From assembly GCA_004015825.1 (NCBI GenBank), contig SAYS01000019.1:28331-92330 (forward strand): a stretch of DNA of 64,000 bases, given 5' to 3'. Each line of letters starts with the position of its first letter. Position 1 is the stretch's first letter. The notes under the pieces are model-generated. The model worked only from the letters and a program-made list of their open reading frames with translations, did not search any database and was not told the origin of the DNA. Position numbers and translations under genes: made by a program. This document shows, piece by piece, positions 61,095 to 64,000 of this stretch. The stretch comes from Halovenus amylolytica (lineage in GTDB: Archaea > Halobacteriota > Halobacteria > Halobacteriales > Haloarculaceae).

Positions 61095-62867
61095 ATGATC
61101 AACGGGCTACTGCAGTTCGAACCCGTCGCAATCGGCTACTGGGCCCCATTCCTCTTCGCTGCGCTCGTCTGTTTTCTCGCAGTGGGACGGGCCACACAGA
61201 TCGAAGCGCCTGACGTCCGTCGCGGACTCGTCTGGCTGCTTGCGACGACCGGCCTCTGGGCGCTGTTCAAAGTCGGCTACTTCCTGTTCCCGCAGCCGTT
61301 CAAACGCCCAACCTATCTCGTCGGGCTCGTCTTCGGCTTCGCGACAGTCTGGGCCTGGCTGTACTTCTGTTCGGCCTACACTGGCCGGAGCTACCACCGG
61401 AATACGACACTCCGACGGCTCGGCGCTGGCATCTTTCTCGGCATCGTCGCCGTCAAACTCACCAACCCGATCCACGGGCTCTACTTCGAGGCAACCTCCG
61501 CCTCGACGCCCTTCGAGTATCTCGCAATCCAGCACGGTGTCTTTCACTGGACTGTGACCGGGCTCTCCTACGTACTCGCGACGACTGGCCTGTTTATGCT
61601 GTTCGAGCTGTACGCCGAATCGGGCTACGATACACGGCCACTCGCCGCCCTGACTGTCCTGCTGGGCGTACCCGTACTCCTCGACATCTTCGCTGTTGTC
61701 ACCGGCGCAGTCATCGACGTCATCTACGCACCACTCGGCGTCGCAGCCTTCACCATCGGCGCCCTCTACGTCTACGAACGGCGGTTTCTCGCCATCCAGT
61801 CGACCGGTGAGACCGACGACGCGGCGATCTTTCTCGACGCCGAGGACCGGGTCCGGGATTACACCCCGGCAGCAGCCGCATTTTTCCCCGAACTCGACGG
61901 TGCCGGCGGACAGCCACTCCACTCGGTCCTCCCCGCCGTCGCCGAGATCACCGACAGCGAGTCACAGATCCTCGAATACGAGTCCGACGGTCAGCAACGG
62001 TACCTGCTCACGAGCCGGAGTACAGTCACACTCGGCGACTCTGCCGGGACTGTCCTCCTCCTCTCGGATATCACGAGTGCAGAACAGCGCCGCCGGGAAC
62101 TGGCTCGCCACAACCAGCAACTCGAAGGCTTCGCAACCGCCCTGGCACACGAACTGCGGAACATGCTGCAGATCATCGACTGGCGACTCGGAATCGCCAA
62201 ACAGCGGACCGATCCGGGGTCCGTAACGAACGAATCTATCCGGAAAGCCGACGAGGCGAGTAAGCGATTGACTGGCCTCGTCGACGACTTCACCACACTG
62301 GCGAAGTACGGACAGACAGTCGAGCGGCTAGAACCCGTCGAATTCGGGCCGGCAGTCGAGGATGCATGGCGCGGTGCCGAGCCCGACGAGATGGAACTGC
62401 TCATCGACGGCGAGGGAACCATCGAGGCAGACGCCGGTCGACTGCAGGAACTGCTCCGCAACGTCTTCGTCTTTTCACGACTCAACGGCGCGAGGACGGT
62501 CACAGTCGAACTGCTGGACGATGGCTTTGCCGTCGGGGGCGACGGTGAACCACTGGGAGAGAATCCGGCGGGCTATCTGGCCTTCGGCGAGTCGATCCCC
62601 TCCGCAGAGGCCGGGATGAAACTCCCGAGTGCGAAGACGTTCGCCCGGGCACACGGCTGGTCGATCGAGATCGATACAGCGTACGATGGTGGTGTTCGAG
62701 TCGTTGTCCGTGATGCGAGCATCGAACGCACACAGCACCCGCCAGAAACAGCGTCGTCCAGCTCAGGCCAGCCCCACCGCGCCCAGGATGGAAAAGAGCA
62801 GATCTCCGTAGCTAAAGGAGACGAGCAGCCCGACAAACAGCGGGACGAGGAATGGAATCCCCGGTGA
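61095..62867 (+). CDS. Histidine kinase-like protein with degenerate ATP-binding domain
   Basis: 590 residues. The N-terminal ~220 residues form seven transmembrane helices of the histidine kinase N (7TM) sensor type. A PAS-like unit (~232-325, [20 protein letters not shown]) follows, then the phosphoacceptor box with His352 (ALAHELRNM). In the catalytic domain the N-box second Asn is replaced ([10 protein letters not shown]), the G1 box reads DGEPLG instead of DxGxG, and the G2 box reads AGMKLPS, so ATP binding is doubtful. The last ~35 residues run antisense into the 3' end of pibD (105-bp overlap). Confidence 0.78.
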   Translation: MINGLLQFEPVAIGYWAPFLFAALVCFLAVGRATQIEAPDVRRGLVWLLATTGLWALFKVGYFLFPQPFKRPTYLVGLVFGFATVWAWLYFCSAYTGRSYHRNTTLRRLGAGIFLGIVAVKLTNPIHGLYFEATSASTPFEYLAIQHGVFHWTVTGLSYVLATTGLFMLFELYAESGYDTRPLAALTVLLGVPVLLDIFAVVTGAVIDVIYAPLGVAAFTIGALYVYERRFLAIQSTGETDDAAIFLDAEDRVRDYTPAAAAFFPELDGAGGQPLHSVLPAVAEITDSESQILEYESDGQQRYLLTSRSTVTLGDSAGTVLLLSDITSAEQRRRELARHNQQLEGFATALAHELRNMLQIIDWRLGIAKQRTDPGSVTNESIRKADEASKRLTGLVDDFTTLAKYGQTVERLEPVEFGPAVEDAWRGAEPDEMELLIDGEGTIEADAGRLQELLRNVFVFSRLNGARTVTVELLDDGFAVGGDGEPLGENPAGYLAFGESIPSAEAGMKLPSAKTFARAHGWSIEIDTAYDGGVRVVVRDASIERTQHPPETASSSSGQPHRAQDGKEQISVAKGDEQPDKQRDEEWNPR

Positions 62868-63827
62868 GATCCAGACGACATCCGAAGACGTGAGCTGGTC
62901 GAGTCCGTCCCGAAGATCCTCTGGCGTCGTTCCGTAGGCCGTCCCCTCGATATCGTCCAGAAACGCCGCCGCACCCCAGGGATCGTCGAACTCCCTTTCC
63001 TCGATATCCGTCCCGCCATCCGTTGCGAAGTGGCCGCCGCCCTCACCGACGACGAAGGAGCCATCACCCGGCGGGTTCGGCTCCGCTGGAAGCGAGTCAG
63101 GGTCCCGGAACGCTGCTGGGTCCGCCGTCAGTTCGGCGAACGAACAGCCCCGCCACTGGAGATACATCCGGAGCGCGTCGAGATCGAGCCCTCGCCAGGA
63201 GAAGTACGACCGCAGTCCCGACAGCGAGAGGTCGTCGAGCAGTCCCCGGTCGGGAAATTCGAGAACGGAGCCGTACTCTTCGATTGCGTCTCCGGACTGG
63301 ATCGGTTTCGCGATGAACATCCCCGGCGAGACGTAGCCAGTGAGCGCGTTTTTGATCGCGAGTCCGACCGGGTAGCCAAGCCCCGCGAGCACCGTATTCG
63401 ACAGGATGGTCAGTGCGAACACCCCAATCGTGGTCTGGACGATCGGGAGCGTTGCGAACGTTCCTTCGATACCGATCTCGGCGAGCGTGTACTCCGGATA
63501 GGTCGGAAACAGCGCAGCGATGATGAAAAATGCCTTCGCGTCGGCGCCGCCGAACCCGCCCATCAGCCAGAACAGATACGACAGCGGGATGATAAATCCA
63601 AGCGAGAGCCCAACACGGATGTAGTACCGCTGGCGCTCGATGCTCGTCGCGTCGCCAGTCACGATGGCGATCGTTTCCCAGACGAGCAAGACGACAGCGA
63701 GAGCGGCCAGTGGCAGCCAGGTTTTGTCGGGAACGCGTCGCGTTTCGATATCCCGCCAGGCCACGTAGCCGAAAAACGGGAGGACGAGAAGCCGCAGGAG
63801 ATCGGGCACCGTTGCAACGTCGAGCAC
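62763..63827 (-). CDS. pibD: Archaeal prepilin peptidase (A24 family)
   Basis: 354 residues. Aspartate sites for the type IV prepilin protease are in [11 protein letters not shown] (near residue 25) and [11 protein letters not shown] near 92, the latter a variant of the GxGD motif. Several transmembrane helices follow. An extra soluble loop with Trp- and Asp-rich sequence lies at ~195-315. It cleaves pilins and archaellins at the leader, so it should process the three pilins 3.4 kb away. The start is GTG at 63827. Confidence 0.9.
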   Translation of the reverse strand: MLDVATVPDLLRLLVLPFFGYVAWRDIETRRVPDKTWLPLAALAVVLLVWETIAIVTGDATSIERQRYYIRVGLSLGFIIPLSYLFWLMGGFGGADAKAFFIIAALFPTYPEYTLAEIGIEGTFATLPIVQTTIGVFALTILSNTVLAGLGYPVGLAIKNALTGYVSPGMFIAKPIQSGDAIEEYGSVLEFPDRGLLDDLSLSGLRSYFSWRGLDLDALRMYLQWRGCSFAELTADPAAFRDPDSLPAEPNPPGDGSFVVGEGGGHFATDGGTDIEEREFDDPWGAAAFLDDIEGTAYGTTPEDLRDGLDQLTSSDVVWISPGIPFLVPLFVGLLVSFSYGDLLFSILGAVGLA

Positions 63828-63876
63828 ATTCGCCGTTGCGCCTCGGGCTTACGTAACTGTTACTAATAGCCTGCGC
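63828..63876 (-). other. Spacer between transposase end and pibD
   Basis: The 49 bases hold CTATTAGTAACAGTTACG on the minus strand, which contains a TAACNGTTA palindrome and a possible TATA-like ATTAG. It should contain the end of the insertion sequence and whatever remains of the pibD promoter. Confidence 0.4.
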
Positions 63877-64000
63877 TCATCTGTAGAAGTCAGTACTTAG
63901 GATTTTCTCGAACCACTGGTCTGTGTTGAGTGTGAGGCTGAGGAAGTTCAGATAGCCCTGTAAGTGGTGTTTTGAGACACCTCGGAACCTTCGCAACCAG
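63877..64000 (-). CDS. IS1595-like transposase, C-terminal fragment
   Basis: Only the last 41 codons are inside the window. FRGVSKHHLQGYLNFLSLTL and the terminal FEKILSTDFYR match the end of ISXO2-like (IS1595 family) DDE transposases of haloarchaea. The stop codon lies 49 bases upstream of pibD on the same strand. No right inverted terminal repeat could be assigned with certainty. Confidence 0.8.
   Translation of the reverse strand, partial: WLRRFRGVSKHHLQGYLNFLSLTLNTDQWFEKILSTDFYR

Overview
The window is a stretch of chromosome from an extremely halophilic archaeon (class Halobacteria). This rests on the very acidic proteins, the high G+C content (broken by short A+T-rich promoters), the split RNA polymerase genes (B''/B' and A'/A''), TFB, archaeal PurO, haloarchaeal pst genes, NreA with a PCNA-binding tail, Tat and lipobox export signals, Pilin_N-type pilins, a PGF-CTERM protein and mostly leaderless TATA promoters. 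The genus cannot be fixed from the sequence alone.

Layout. 1-1.1 kb: a CNNM-type transporter cut by the window edge and a small membrane protein. 1.1-9.3 kb: the minus-strand RNA polymerase operon rpoH-rpoB''-rpoB'-rpoA'-rpoA''-nusA. 9.5-11.8 kb: a membrane S49 peptidase coupled to a DUF4350-like protein with a dead cupredoxin tail. 11.9 kb: tRNA-Asp. 12-23.8 kb: the chaperone region grpE, dnaK and dnaJ, interrupted by methylglyoxal synthase, an amphi-Trp protein, a Tat-exported amidase, DoxX and two divergent Rieske proteins. 23.8-33.2 kb: membrane proteins, an aldo/keto reductase, a geranylgeranyl reductase, nreA, tfb, rnhA, a PadR regulator and pyrophosphatase. 33.3-40.7 kb: a phosphodiesterase-like protein, a lone PTS enzyme I, a histidine phosphatase, larE and purO. 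40.8-48.1 kb: surface proteins, a methyltransferase, an SDR, a metallophosphoesterase and an arsenate-reductase-like phosphatase. 48.2-54.6 kb: the phosphate uptake operon pstS-pstC-pstA-pstB-phoU-(AbrB-PhoU). 54.6-57.6 kb: a GH13 glycosidase and an SRPBCC protein. 58-64 kb: three tandem pilins, a KH protein, Hsp20, a histidine-kinase-like protein with a degenerate ATP-binding domain, prepilin peptidase, and the 3' end of an IS1595-like transposase.

The most unusual signal is a family of dispersed intergenic elements at 21490-21751, 39904-40051 and 60188-60448. Each has 14-18 bp terminal inverted repeats. The two full copies (262 and 261 bp) fold on paper into a four-way junction with essentially no unpaired bases: an outer stem, two side arms and a central arm of 20-21 perfect base pairs. 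One side-arm stem differs completely in sequence between the copies yet stays perfectly paired, which suggests selection on structure. The third copy is an inverted deletion derivative, and decayed relics lie at 60449-60543 and near 57090. The two full copies sit just upstream of dnaJ and hsp20.

A second notable system is the pilin cluster. Three adjacent pilins share a 126-nt 5' block (identical in two copies, two differences in the third) joined to divergent A+T-rich 3' parts, which looks like gene conversion over a variable display region. The processing peptidase pibD lies 3.4 kb away. It is overlapped antisense by the kinase-like gene and has an insertion sequence directly upstream.
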